Both the position numbers and the translations under genes were made by a program. A stretch of 64,000 nucleotides of DNA from Pandoraea commovens. Lineage in GTDB: Bacteria > Pseudomonadota > Gammaproteobacteria > Burkholderiales > Burkholderiaceae. Positions within the stretch are counted from its first letter, which is position 1; the number at the start of each line of letters is the position of its first letter. Location of the stretch: NCBI RefSeq assembly GCF_902459615.1, contig NZ_CABPSA010000006.1:186001-250000 (forward strand). Reading direction: 5' to 3'. The notes beneath the pieces are model-generated. The model worked only from the letters and a program-made list of their open reading frames with translations, made no database searches and had not been told where the DNA came from. Positions 7,151-15,939 of this stretch are shown one piece after another.

Positions 7151-9739
7151 GTGAAGCGCCCGATTTCGTCGCTGTTTTCTTCGCTGCTGCACGCCGTCGC
7201 CCAAGCAGGTCGGCGGGGTCTTCGCCTTTTGCAACCGCTGTCCCCGTATGCGGCGCGCGCCTGGCATCACCTGCGCCATCCCACGCGTCGCGGTGTGCTG
7301 ATCGTCGTGGCGGCGCTGCCTTGTCTGCTGGTCGCCTATACGCTGATCCTGATTCCGTTCACGCCGAGTATTCGTGATATCCGTCGTGCAAAGGTCGACC
7401 AGCCTGCGCAGGTCCTGTCCGTCGACGGGAAGTTGCTGGCCGAGTTCCGGCCGTCGAATCGCGAGTGGGTGGCGCTGAAAGATATCTCGCCCAACGTCGT
7501 CAAGGCGCTGGTGTCGACGGAGGACCATCGTTTTTATGAGCACCACGGCATCGATCTGAAGCGTACGGCGGGGGCGGCGCTGCGCACGTTCTCCGGTGAC
7601 CGTCAGGGCGGCTCGACGATCACGCAGCAGCTCGCCCGCAATCTGTACCCCGACGACATCGGCCGCGCCCCGACGCTCACTCGCAAACTCAAGGAAGCGA
7701 TCACCGCGCTGAAGATCGAAGCGCTGTACACGAAGCCCGAGATTCTCGAGACGTACCTGAACACGGTGCCCTTCCTGTACAACGCATACGGCATCGAAAT
7801 GGCCGCGCGCACCTATTTCGACAAGTCTGCCGATCAGTTGGACGTCGTCGAAGCCGCCACGCTCGTCGGCATGCTCAAGGGCAACAGCTATTACAACCCG
7901 GTGATCAATCCCGAGCGCGCACTGCAACGCCGTAACACGGTGCTCGCGCAGATGGTGAAGTTCGGCGATCTCGATGCGTCGAAGCTCGCGGCGCTGCAAA
8001 AGCGGCCGTTGCGCGTCGACTTCGAACGTCAGACGGAAGAGCCGGGGCCTGCGCCGCACTTCGCACAGCAATTGCGCAAGTGGCTGATCGGCTGGGCGGA
8101 TCGCAACGACTACAACATTTACTCCGACGGTTTGGTGGTGCACACCACCATCGACGCACGCTTGCAGTCGATGGCGACGCAGGCGCTCACGCGTCAGGCG
8201 AATCAATTGCAAGGCATTGCCGACGCGAACTGGTCGGCACGCGGCGGTTGGCGCGACAGTACGGCGCTGGTCCAGTCGTTCGTGCGCGAGACGGCGGAAT
8301 ACCGCAATGCCGTGGCCGGGGGCGAAGCGCCCGAAGCGGCGATGAAGCGTCTGTTCGCCGACAAGACGTTCATGCAGAACCTGCGCACGACGAAGACGCG
8401 CGTGCAAGCCGGTTTCCTCGCCATCGATCCGCGTACTGGCGAAATTCGCGCGTGGGTCGGCAGCCGTGACTTTACGACCGACCCGTTCGATCACGTGCAG
8501 CAAGCGCGTCGACAGCCGGGCTCGACGTTCAAACCGTTTGTGTATGGCGCGGCCTTCGTCAAGGGACGCAAGCCGGACGAAACCATCGTCGATCAGGTGG
8601 TGGAGATTCCGCTTGCAGGCGGCGAAATCTGGCGACCCAGCGACGACACCACGCCGACCAACAAGCCGATGAAGCTCGCCGACGCGCTGGCGCAATCGCG
8701 CAATACCGTCACGGCGCAGTTGATGCAGGATGTCGGACCGTCGCGCGTGGTCGGCCTCGCTCGCGCGATGGGCGTACGCGAGAGCAAGCTCGATCCGGTG
8801 CCCTCGCTGGCGCTGGGCACGAGCCCCGTCTCGCTCAAGGAGATGGTGGCGGCCTATGGCACGATCGCGGACGGCGGCGAGTATCGCGAGCCGACGATGG
8901 TCACGGAGATCACGAACAGCGAAGGCGAAGTGTTGGCGACGTTCTCGCCCGCGCGGCCCGAACGTGCACTCTCGGAGAACGACGATTACACGCTGCTCGA
9001 CACCATGCGCGGTGTCATCAATCGCGGCACCGGCAACGCGATTCGCACGCGCTTCGGCATTCGGGCCGACGTCGCGGGCAAGACCGGTACCACGCAGGAC
9101 AACGCCGACGGCTGGTTCATTCTGATGCAGCCGCAACTGGTCGCGGGCGCATGGGTCGGCTTCAACGACAGCCGCATCACGTTGCGCAGCGATTACTGGG
9201 GGCAGGGCGCACACAGTGCGTTGCCGATTGTCGGGGATGTCTTCTCGCGTGCGTTGCGCGCGAAGGTCATCGACGGCAGCGCGAAGTTCGAAGCGCCTGA
9301 CAATCGCCACTGGTACAGCGACTGGTGGGCACACGCCTCCGACTGGGTGACGGGCCTCTTCGCCAAGAAGCCGGAGCCCAAGCCTAAAGCGCCGGTGAAG
9401 CGACAGGCACCGTCGTCGCCTGCACCGGCTCCCGCACCGTCGGTCTCGACGCCGGACGCCGCCAGCGACAGCGGCCCGTTGCCGGTGCCGGTCGCATCCG
9501 CTGTGCTCGCTCAGCCGCAGTACACGCAACCCGCCACACAGCCCGCGAGTGCGTCACAAGGCACGACCATCCCGGGCGTGCCCGGCGAGTGGAACGGTCC
9601 GGGCGGTTCGTCCGGGACGGGGTCGGCTGGAGCATCGACACCAGTCACGCCGTCGGTGCCGTCCGCACCGTCAACGTCGCCCGGTGGAATCATGCTGTCC
9701 CCGTCACCCGCACCGCAAAGCCCGGCCTCCGCACAGTAA
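7151..9739 (+). CDS. Class A penicillin-binding protein (PBP1A type)
   Basis: An 862-residue bifunctional peptidoglycan synthase. A basic cytoplasmic tail is followed by one membrane helix (about residues 47-72). The GT51 glycosyltransferase domain has the catalytic motif EDHRFYEHHGID and the motif GGSTITQQLARNL. The transpeptidase domain has Ser458 in STFK, Ser516-Arg-Asn and Lys644-Thr-Gly. The last 120 residues are low-complexity Pro/Ala/Ser. It polymerises and cross-links glycan strands in the periplasm. The start is a GTG at 7151 with no clear ribosome site, and no in-frame ATG exists before the membrane helix. A 1148-codon antisense frame covering the gene is a shadow of its codon bias. 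Confidence 0.93.
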   Translation: MKRPISSLFSSLLHAVAQAGRRGLRLLQPLSPYAARAWHHLRHPTRRGVLIVVAALPCLLVAYTLILIPFTPSIRDIRRAKVDQPAQVLSVDGKLLAEFRPSNREWVALKDISPNVVKALVSTEDHRFYEHHGIDLKRTAGAALRTFSGDRQGGSTITQQLARNLYPDDIGRAPTLTRKLKEAITALKIEALYTKPEILETYLNTVPFLYNAYGIEMAARTYFDKSADQLDVVEAATLVGMLKGNSYYNPVINPERALQRRNTVLAQMVKFGDLDASKLAALQKRPLRVDFERQTEEPGPAPHFAQQLRKWLIGWADRNDYNIYSDGLVVHTTIDARLQSMATQALTRQANQLQGIADANWSARGGWRDSTALVQSFVRETAEYRNAVAGGEAPEAAMKRLFADKTFMQNLRTTKTRVQAGFLAIDPRTGEIRAWVGSRDFTTDPFDHVQQARRQPGSTFKPFVYGAAFVKGRKPDETIVDQVVEIPLAGGEIWRPSDDTTPTNKPMKLADALAQSRNTVTAQLMQDVGPSRVVGLARAMGVRESKLDPVPSLALGTSPVSLKEMVAAYGTIADGGEYREPTMVTEITNSEGEVLATFSPARPERALSENDDYTLLDTMRGVINRGTGNAIRTRFGIRADVAGKTGTTQDNADGWFILMQPQLVAGAWVGFNDSRITLRSDYWGQGAHSALPIVGDVFSRALRAKVIDGSAKFEAPDNRHWYSDWWAHASDWVTGLFAKKPEPKPKAPVKRQAPSSPAPAPAPSVSTPDAASDSGPLPVPVASAVLAQPQYTQPATQPASASQGTTIPGVPGEWNGPGGSSGTGSAGASTPVTPSVPSAPSTSPGGIMLSPSPAPQSPASAQ

Positions 9740-9902
9740 CCGCTGCCCCCCGAGCGGATTTTCCATAACAGTTATGCGACTTTCTCATGACTGGACCGTC
9801 ATTGCTTGCGCTATATTCATAACAATATAGCGGTGGCGGCAAGTGTCGCCCGTAGCGTCGGCGTCACTTTGGGGCCGATGACAAGAGGAGGGGACGCAAG
9901 CC
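9740..9902 (+). promoter_or_regulatory. LysR promoter region with two palindromes
   Basis: This AT-rich stretch in GC-rich DNA holds CATAAC-A-GTTATG (9764-9776) and CTATATT-CATAAC-AATATAG (9811-9830). The half-site CATAAC is shared (9764-9769 and 9818-9823). The spacing and symmetry suit autoregulation by the LysR protein encoded at 9903. The core promoter probably overlaps the second palindrome. Confidence 0.5.
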
Positions 9903-10814
9903 ATGTTCATCCGGCAACTAAGCTATCTCGTGGCGCTGTCGCAGGCGCAGCACTTTCGTCGTGCAGCGGAGCTATGCAACGTATCGCAACCGACGCTCTC
10001 CGGCGCGATCCGAAGCATCGAGGAAGAGTTCGGCCTGCCGATCGTGAGACGCGGACGTCGTTTCGAAGGCTTCACGCCGGAGGGCGAGCGTGTGCTGGCG
10101 TGGGCACGTCAGGTGCTGGCCGACTGCGAAGGTTTGCGTCAGGAGGCGAGTGCGAGCCGCCGCGAGGTCACCGGATGCCTGCGCATCGGCGCAATCCCCA
10201 CCGCGTTGCCGCTCGTCCCCCTGCTCACCGACGCGTGCCTGCGCGAGTTTCCTGGCATGCGCCATGAGGTCTATACGCTCTCTGCGACGCAAGCGTTGCG
10301 CCAACTCTCCGAACTCGATCTGGACGTCGGCCTGAGTTATCTCGACGATCCGCGTCTGCGCGAATTCGAAACCATCTCCCTGTTCCGCGAGCGCTACGTG
10401 CTGATCGCGCGCGACGAGTCGGCGCTCTCGGGCAGCACGTCACTGTCGTGGCACGAAGCGGCGAAGCTGCCGCTGTGTCTGCTCACTGGCAACATGCAGT
10501 GTCGTCAGGGGATCGATGCAGCGCTGGCGCGCGCGGGCACGTCGGCGTCGCCGCGTGTGGAGACGGATTCGCTGATGGCGCTGTATGCGCACGTGCGCTG
10601 CGCGGGCCTGTTCAGCATCGTGCCGCACAGCGTGCTGTGTCTGGCGGAGATGCGCGACGAGTTGCACGCCGTGCCGCTGCAACCGGCGCTGCATCGCGAG
10701 ATCGGTCTCATTCTGCGCGAGCGGCTGCCCCGTCCCCCGTTGCTGGACGCCGCCATCGCCGCCTTCCGTTCGGTGGATCTGCAAACCCGGCTGGATGCTT
10801 TGCTGCCTGCATAG
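9903..10814 (+). CDS. LysR family transcriptional regulator
   Basis: A 303-residue protein with the LysR N-terminal helix-turn-helix (about residues 1-60, AQHFRRAAELCNVSQPTLSGAIRSIEEEFG) and a substrate-binding effector domain from about residue 90. The sequence style (MFIRQLSYLVALSQAQHF..., RRGRRFEGFTPEGERVL) resembles regulators described with soluble formate dehydrogenase genes in Cupriavidus and Burkholderia, but I recall this only by pattern. An NAD-dependent formate dehydrogenase lies 1.8 kb downstream, so formate control is possible. The starts of the divergent and downstream genes are too far away to prove a target. Confidence 0.88.
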   Translation: MFIRQLSYLVALSQAQHFRRAAELCNVSQPTLSGAIRSIEEEFGLPIVRRGRRFEGFTPEGERVLAWARQVLADCEGLRQEASASRREVTGCLRIGAIPTALPLVPLLTDACLREFPGMRHEVYTLSATQALRQLSELDLDVGLSYLDDPRLREFETISLFRERYVLIARDESALSGSTSLSWHEAAKLPLCLLTGNMQCRQGIDAALARAGTSASPRVETDSLMALYAHVRCAGLFSIVPHSVLCLAEMRDELHAVPLQPALHREIGLILRERLPRPPLLDAAIAAFRSVDLQTRLDALLPA

Positions 10815-10876
10815 CATTGTCCGCACTGCCCGCATCGGCGCATCGCACCCCCGTCCGTGCGGCATACAATGCCGCC

Positions 10877-11383
10877 ATGAACCTACAGATCCGAAGCGAA
10901 GTCGCTGCTGACGTCGACGCCATCCAGGCGCTGACCGTCGCCGCCTTTCAAGACGCACCGCACACCGCGCATACGGAGCAGTTCATCGTCGCTGCATTGC
11001 GTCGCGCCGGACAACTGAGCGTATCGCTCGTGGCAGAAGATTGTGGTGTCATCGTGGGGCACGTGGCGATCTCTCCGGTCACGATCAGCGATGGTGCGCG
11101 AGGGTGGTACGGCCTCGGACCGATTTCGGTCGCCCCCGATCGTCAGGGCGAGGGCGTCGGTAGCCAGCTCATGCGCGCGGCGCTCGACGCGCTTCGTCGA
11201 CTCGACGCGGCTGGCTGTGTCGTGCTGGGTGAGCCGTCCTATTACGGACGGTTCGGTTTTCGCGCAGACCCTTCGTTGCGTTTGCCGGACGTGCCCGCCG
11301 AGTATTTCCAGATGACGCATTTCGACGGCCCGATGCCGACGGGTACGGTCGCTTACCACGACGCATTCAACGCCACCGCCTGA
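10877..11383 (+). CDS. GNAT family N-acetyltransferase (YhbS type)
   Basis: A 168-residue protein. It has the acetyl-CoA-binding motif A of the GNAT fold (LGPISVAPDRQGEGVGSQLMRAAL, where Q/R-x-x-G-x-G/A is QGEGVG) and the conserved tail GEPSYYGRFGF. That tail marks the YhbS subgroup of predicted acetyltransferases, whose members are of uncertain substrate. It begins 62 bases after the LysR gene and may be co-transcribed with it, as no terminator is seen between them. Confidence 0.87.
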   Translation: MNLQIRSEVAADVDAIQALTVAAFQDAPHTAHTEQFIVAALRRAGQLSVSLVAEDCGVIVGHVAISPVTISDGARGWYGLGPISVAPDRQGEGVGSQLMRAALDALRRLDAAGCVVLGEPSYYGRFGFRADPSLRLPDVPAEYFQMTHFDGPMPTGTVAYHDAFNATA

Positions 11384-11424
11384 GCCGTCGCCAGCGCTTT
11401 GGCACGTGACCCGGCAAAAATCTC

Positions 11425-11447
11425 TTGACCTAAAGTCGACTTGAATT
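11425..11447 (+). promoter_or_regulatory. Possible MerR-type operator/promoter
   Basis: TTGACC at 11425-11430 is followed by the perfect palindrome AAGTCGACTT (11433-11442) within an extended TAAAGTCGACTTGA dyad. A dyad next to the -35 element of a long-spacer promoter is the layout of MerR-family activation sites (for example CueR or CadR). No MerR gene lies in this window. It would drive the methyltransferase gene. Confidence 0.4.
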
Positions 11448-11555
11448 GCCACACTGCATGACATGCGCCATGCCGGGTGACGTTCGGGACATCGTGGGGA
11501 TCGACCGACGTCCACATTGGCATGCGCCTCCATCGTATCGACATGAGGGATGCCA

Positions 11556-12419
11556 ATGACCGAAAACGCCAACCACGACCAGTCCGAACTATGGAACGGG
11601 CGTTCGGGCAGTGCATGGGTGGACAACCGTGCCGCGCTCGACCAGATGTTCGTGCCGCTCGCGAGGTTTCTTATCGACCGCGCGCGCGACGTTGCGCGGC
11701 ACACGCCGTCGGGGCGCTTGCTCGATGTCGGATGCGGCACCGGCGGCGCTACGCTCGCGTTGTCTACCGCGTTGGGTCATTCCTGGCAACTTACGGGAGC
11801 CGACATCTCCGCGCCGATGATCGAGACGGCGCGCACACGCGCGGCACATGCGCGTGCACCGGTGGAGTTTCTTTGCGCCGACGTGCAGACGCATCAATTT
11901 CCGCAAGCGCACTTCGATCTCATCGTCTCGCGACTTGGCGTCATGTTCTTCGACGACCCCATAGCCGCTTTCGCGAATCTACGCGCGTCGGCGCGCCCGG
12001 GCGCGGCACTCCACACACTCGTGTGGCGAGGGCCGTCGGAGAATCCGTTCATGACGGTGGCCGAGCGCGTCGCCGCGCCATTGCTTTCTGGTTTGCCGCC
12101 CCGACAGCCGGGCGCGCCGGGGCAGTTCGGCTTCGCGGATCCCGAGCGCGTCGCGTCCATTCTGTCTTCGGCCGGGTGGGAGGAGGTCCATCTTGAGCCC
12201 GTGCACTTCGACTGCACGTTCGCGCAGGCCGACTTGCGCGATTACGCGTCGCGTCTCGGGCCGGTGGGACTAGCGCTCGCCGGTCTCGATCCGGCAAAGC
12301 GGGAGCACATCGTCGATGCCATCGTCGACGCCTATGCGCCATTCGTCGCGCAGGGCGAGGTGCGCTTCAGCTCGGCGTGCTGGCACCTTTCGGCACGTGC
12401 ACCAACTGGTGACGTCTGA
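11556..12419 (+). CDS. SAM-dependent class I methyltransferase
   Basis: A 287-residue protein with the Rossmann methyltransferase motifs: motif I GRLLDVGCGTGGATLAL, an acidic residue at the end of strand 2 (TGADISAPMI), and motif IV FDLIVSRLGVMFFDDP. It resembles the UbiE/COQ5 group of small-molecule methyltransferases, but its substrate is unknown. Two ATGs compete. The one at 11556 has GAGG seven bases upstream, while the one at 11550 lies almost on that site, so 11556 is preferred. A MerR-like dyad is found about 115 bases upstream. Confidence 0.87.
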   Translation: MTENANHDQSELWNGRSGSAWVDNRAALDQMFVPLARFLIDRARDVARHTPSGRLLDVGCGTGGATLALSTALGHSWQLTGADISAPMIETARTRAAHARAPVEFLCADVQTHQFPQAHFDLIVSRLGVMFFDDPIAAFANLRASARPGAALHTLVWRGPSENPFMTVAERVAAPLLSGLPPRQPGAPGQFGFADPERVASILSSAGWEEVHLEPVHFDCTFAQADLRDYASRLGPVGLALAGLDPAKREHIVDAIVDAYAPFVAQGEVRFSSACWHLSARAPTGDV

Positions 12420-12593
12420 CGCCATCGCGCGTCATCCACATCGCTTTGATAGGTCTCGCCGATCAACCGATCGACCGGAACGATTTTCCAGACGAAACGC
12501 ATACACCGATCATTGGCCTCAATGCAGCGACGCTAACGACGTCAGCGTCGCCAAGCAGACATCTTGCAGATAACCATTCAGGAGTGAGACACC

Positions 12594-13799
12594 ATGGCCA
12601 AGATTGTTTGTGTACTGTACGACGACCCCGTTACCGGCTACCCGAAGACCTACGCCCGCGACGATCTGCCGAAGATCGAGTGCTACCCCGATGGCCAGAC
12701 GCTGCCTACGCCGCGCGCCATCGACTTCCAGCCGGGCGCATTGCTCGGTAGCGTGTCTGGCGAACTGGGCCTGCGCAAGTACCTCGAATCGAACGGCCAC
12801 GAACTCGTCGTGACGTCGAGCAAAGACGGCGACAACAGCGTGCTCGACCGCGAACTGGCCGACGCCGAAATCGTGATTTCGCAACCGTTCTGGCCCGCGT
12901 ACATGACGGCCGAGCGCATCAAGCGTGCGAAGAAGCTGAAGATGATCGTGACCGCTGGCATCGGCTCGGATCACACCGATCTGCAAGCCGCCATGGAACA
13001 CGGCATCACCGTCGCGGAAGTGACGTACTGCAACAGCAACAGCGTGGCGGAACACGTGATGATGACGACGCTGGCATTGGTGCGTAACTACCTGCCGTCG
13101 TATCAATGGGTGCTCAAGGGCGGCTGGAACATCGCCGACTGCGTCGAGCGTTCGTACGATCTGGAAGGCATGCATGTGGGTACGGTGGCGGCGGGGCGCA
13201 TCGGCCTGCGCGTGCTGCGTCTGATGAAGCCGTTCGGCACGCATCTGCACTACCTCGATCGTCACCGTCTGCCGGAATCGGTCGAGAAGGAACTCAACCT
13301 CACGCACCACACGAGCCTGGAGAGCCTCGCCAAGGTGTGCGACGTGGTGACGCTGAACTGCCCGCTGCACCCGGAAACGGAGCACATGATCAACGCCGAC
13401 AGCCTGAAGCACTTCAAGCGCGGCGCCTACCTGATCAACACGGCGCGCGGCAAGCTGTGCGACCGTGACGCCGTTGCGGCGGCGCTCGAAAGTGGCCAGC
13501 TCGCGGGCTACGGTGGCGATGTCTGGTTCCCGCAACCGGCACCGGCCGATCACCCGTGGCGCAGCATGCCGCACCACGGCATGACCCCACACATCTCGGG
13601 CACGAGCCTGTCGGCGCAGACGCGTTACGCCGCCGGTACGCGTGAAATTCTGGAGTGCTACTTCGAGAACCGTCCGATCCGCAACGAGTACCTGATCGTG
13701 CAGAACGGCAAGCTCGCCGGTGTGGGCGCGCACTCGTACAGCGCAGGCAATGCCACGGGCGGTTCGGAAGAAGCCGCTCGCTTCAAGAAGTCGGCCTGA
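12594..13799 (+). CDS. fdh: NAD-dependent formate dehydrogenase
   Basis: A 401-residue protein almost the same length as the well-studied Pseudomonas sp. 101 enzyme (400 residues) and matching it throughout. It has the substrate segment PFWPAYMTAERI, the NAD fold GTVAAGRIGLRVL with the NAD-selective Asp in YLDRHRLPE, CPLHPETEHMIN, the catalytic Arg in NTARGKLCDRDAV and the catalytic His in TPHISGTSL, and the ending HSYSAGNATGGSEEAA. It oxidises formate to CO2 and makes NADH in the cytoplasm. It has a good ribosome site (AGGAGTGA) 8 bases before the ATG, and its own terminator about 150 bases downstream. Confidence 0.97.
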   Translation: MAKIVCVLYDDPVTGYPKTYARDDLPKIECYPDGQTLPTPRAIDFQPGALLGSVSGELGLRKYLESNGHELVVTSSKDGDNSVLDRELADAEIVISQPFWPAYMTAERIKRAKKLKMIVTAGIGSDHTDLQAAMEHGITVAEVTYCNSNSVAEHVMMTTLALVRNYLPSYQWVLKGGWNIADCVERSYDLEGMHVGTVAAGRIGLRVLRLMKPFGTHLHYLDRHRLPESVEKELNLTHHTSLESLAKVCDVVTLNCPLHPETEHMINADSLKHFKRGAYLINTARGKLCDRDAVAAALESGQLAGYGGDVWFPQPAPADHPWRSMPHHGMTPHISGTSLSAQTRYAAGTREILECYFENRPIRNEYLIVQNGKLAGVGAHSYSAGNATGGSEEAARFKKSA

Positions 13800-13983
13800 T
13801 GCTCTTCATGCGTGCGCATCAGTCTTGCTGATTCACCGAAGTAACGTTGTTCCGGTAGTTCTCTTGCAGTTCCTGGCTGTACCCGCCGGGTCGTCGGTAC
13901 GGCGTCCGGCGGGGTAGTACCTCCTCGTGCAACATCGCGATCTCAAACCGGTGCGTCTTCACGATGCACCGGTCTTTTTTTTT
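13800..13983 (+). ncRNA. Structured fdh 3' UTR, possible 3'-derived small RNA
   Basis: After the fdh stop come 147 bases without a frame, then a perfect hairpin (CCCGCCGG 13882-13889 with CCGGCGGG 13906-13913). An unpaired stretch with CCTCC at 13920-13924 (context TACCTCCTCG) is next, then the intrinsic terminator. The same TACCTCCTCG string occurs in a loop of the candidate small RNA at 2130-2340. The order stem, C-rich seed, terminator is that of a trans-acting RNA released from an mRNA 3' end. Confidence 0.4.
13947..13983 (+). terminator. Intrinsic terminator downstream of fdh
   Basis: Arms ACCGGTGC (13947-13954) and GCACCGGT (13966-13973) followed by C and nine T residues (13975-13983). 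It is very strong. Confidence 0.92.
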
Positions 13984-14012
13984 GACGTCGCGAAATGTAC
14001 GTCACATCACGC

Positions 14013-14732
14013 TCAGGCAGGGCGTTTCGGAATCTCCAGCCCGCGAATCACTGCCGGACGCGCCACAAATGCACCCAGTGCGCGCTGCACGTTCTTGAAC
14101 TGATCGAAGCCAACGAGATCGCCCGCCTCGTAGAAGCCGACGAGGTTGCGAACCCACGGGAACGTGGCGATATCGGCGATGGTGTATTCGTCGCCCATCA
14201 GCCACTGGTGGTCGGCCAGACGTGCATCGAGCACCGCGAGCAGGCGCTTCGATTCGGCGACGTAACGGTCGCGCGGACGCTTGTCCTCGTAGTCCTTGCC
14301 TGCAAACTTGTTGAAGAAGCCCAACTGGCCGAACATCGGACCGACGCCGCCCATCTGGAACATCACCCATTGCAGCGTCTCGTAACGCGCAGCCGGATCG
14401 ACGGGCAGCAGCTTGCCGGTCTTCTCGGCGAGGTACCAGAGGATCGCGCCCGACTCGAACAGCGGCAGCGGCTTGCCGCCGGGACCGTTCGGATCGAGGA
14501 TCGCGGGAATCTTGTTGTTCGGGTTGAGCGAGAGGAATTCCGGCGTGAGCTGATCGTTGGTCTGGAAATTCACCAGATGCACTTCGTACGGCAGCCCGAT
14601 TTCTTCGAGCATGATCGACACCTTCACCCCGTTGGGCGTGGGCAGCGAATACAGTTGCAGACGTTCCGGGTGCGCGGCAGGCCACTTGCGCGTGATCGGG
14701 AACTGGGACAACTCGGCGGATTGATCGGACAT
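14013..14732 (-). CDS. Glutathione S-transferase family protein (YfcG/Ure2-like)
   Basis: A 239-residue cytoplasmic protein with an N-terminal thioredoxin fold and a C-terminal helical domain. The motifs are SLPTPNGVKVSIMLEEIGLPYEVH, the Asn-Gly pair typical of the Nu/Ure2-like class that includes E. coli YfcG and YghU; NPNNKIPAILDPNG with the cis-Pro; and LFESGAILWYLAEKTG for gamma-Glu binding. These enzymes are disulfide-bond reductases or peroxidases rather than classical conjugating transferases. The start at 14732 gives the family's usual N-terminus (MSDQSAEL...). The frame continues upstream, but that part is not conserved-looking. Confidence 0.9.
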   Translation of the reverse strand: MSDQSAELSQFPITRKWPAAHPERLQLYSLPTPNGVKVSIMLEEIGLPYEVHLVNFQTNDQLTPEFLSLNPNNKIPAILDPNGPGGKPLPLFESGAILWYLAEKTGKLLPVDPAARYETLQWVMFQMGGVGPMFGQLGFFNKFAGKDYEDKRPRDRYVAESKRLLAVLDARLADHQWLMGDEYTIADIATFPWVRNLVGFYEAGDLVGFDQFKNVQRALGAFVARPAVIRGLEIPKRPA

Positions 14733-15030
14733 GGGGATCGACGCATTGGGGATGAGCGGCCAACAGCGCCGCGGGACGCCCAATATAACGCTAAGCGCTC
14801 GGACGCGCTGGCGCGTGCACCGATGTCGTTTGTGCATGCACCGCAGTTGTGCCGAACCATAAGGGTCCGACCTTCATGACAGCCATGAGATAGGTTCAGT
14901 GAATGTCACTCACGCGCGCATCAAAAAATCTCACCTTGTAACGCGGCTCATCGACGCCTTAAATTAAAAGCCTTCGATCGCACCGGCCCTATTGTTGGTG
15001 CACGAACTTTCCTCACCTAAGGACGACACC
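14733..15030. other. Divergent gap between the GST and esterase genes
   Basis: About 300 bases that should hold both promoters. AT content rises near 14925-14965 (aaaaaatctc and ttaaattaaaag), which is probably the esterase promoter. No clear dyad. Confidence 0.4.
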
Positions 15031-15858
15031 ATGAGCACGTTCAAGACGAAGGATGGCACTTCGATTTTTTATAAGGACTGGGGCACGGGCCGCCCGGTCG
15101 TGTTCTCCCACGGCTGGCCGCTGAGCGCCGATGCCTGGGACGCACAAATGCTGTTTCTGGTGCAGCACGGCTATCGCGTGATCGCGCACGACCGTCGTGG
15201 TCACGGCCGCTCGGACCAGCCGGGCACCGGTAACGATATGGACACCTACGCCGACGACCTCGCCGCCCTCGTCGAGCATCTCGATCTGAACAACGCTACG
15301 TTCGTCGGCCACTCGACCGGCGGTGGCGAAGTCGCGCATTATCTGGGCCGTCACGGCACGAAGCGCGCGGCGCAGGCCGTGCTCATCGGTGCCGTGCCGC
15401 CCGTCATGCTCAAGTCGGACAAGAACCCGGGTGGTCTGCCCATCGGTGTGTTCGACGATATTCGCGCGAATGTCGCAGCGAATCGTTCGCAGTTCTATCA
15501 GGATCTGGCGGTGCCGTTCTACGGCTATAACCGTCCGAACGCCAAGAAGTCGCAGGGCGTGATCGACGCCTTCTGGGCGCAGGGCATGTGGGGTTCGCAC
15601 CTCGGCCAGTACCTGTGCGTGAAGGAATTCTCGGAGGTGGATTACACCGAAGACCTCAAAAAGATCGACGTGCCGACGCTCGTGCTGCATGGCGACGACG
15701 ACCAGATCGTGCCGATCGACGATTCGGGCAAGCTCACCGCGCAGATCGTCAAGAACGCGACGCTGAAGATTTACCCGGGCGGCGCGCATGGCATGTGTAC
15801 CGTCGAGGCAGACAAGGTGAACGCCGATCTTCTGGAATTCCTGAAGCAGGCGTCGTAA
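15031..15858 (+). CDS. Alpha/beta hydrolase, non-heme chloroperoxidase/arylesterase type
   Basis: A 275-residue serine hydrolase. The nucleophile elbow is GHSTGGG with Ser95, the acid is in [11 protein letters not shown] (Asp224 region), and the base is His253 in GGAHGM. The oxyanion-hole segment [12 protein letters not shown] and the [11 protein letters not shown] strand place it with the cofactor-free bacterial haloperoxidases/arylesterases, which hydrolyse esters or form peracids from short carboxylic acids. AGGA lies upstream of the ATG at 15031. The frame opens earlier at 14992, but without a ribosome site. Confidence 0.92.
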   Translation: MSTFKTKDGTSIFYKDWGTGRPVVFSHGWPLSADAWDAQMLFLVQHGYRVIAHDRRGHGRSDQPGTGNDMDTYADDLAALVEHLDLNNATFVGHSTGGGEVAHYLGRHGTKRAAQAVLIGAVPPVMLKSDKNPGGLPIGVFDDIRANVAANRSQFYQDLAVPFYGYNRPNAKKSQGVIDAFWAQGMWGSHLGQYLCVKEFSEVDYTEDLKKIDVPTLVLHGDDDQIVPIDDSGKLTAQIVKNATLKIYPGGAHGMCTVEADKVNADLLEFLKQAS

Positions 15859-15879
15859 CACTTTCGTCGCGCCAATGAA

Positions 15880-15905
15880 AAAGGGACGGCAATTGCCGTC
15901 CCTTT
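15880..15905. terminator. Bidirectional intrinsic terminator
   Basis: A perfect palindrome with 13-bp arms (AAAGGGACGGCAA and its complement) sits between the convergent esterase and aminotransferase genes. A- and T-runs on either side let it work on both strands. Confidence 0.88.
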
Positions 15906-15939
15906 CTTATCTCAGCGAGTTATCTCAGCGAGCGCAAAC

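Noticed and set aside
6083-9529. A 1148-codon open frame on the minus strand
   Set aside because: It lies antisense to the penicillin-binding protein and OmpW genes. It is rich in Arg and His from reverse codon bias, with no family motif, so it is a shadow of the real genes.
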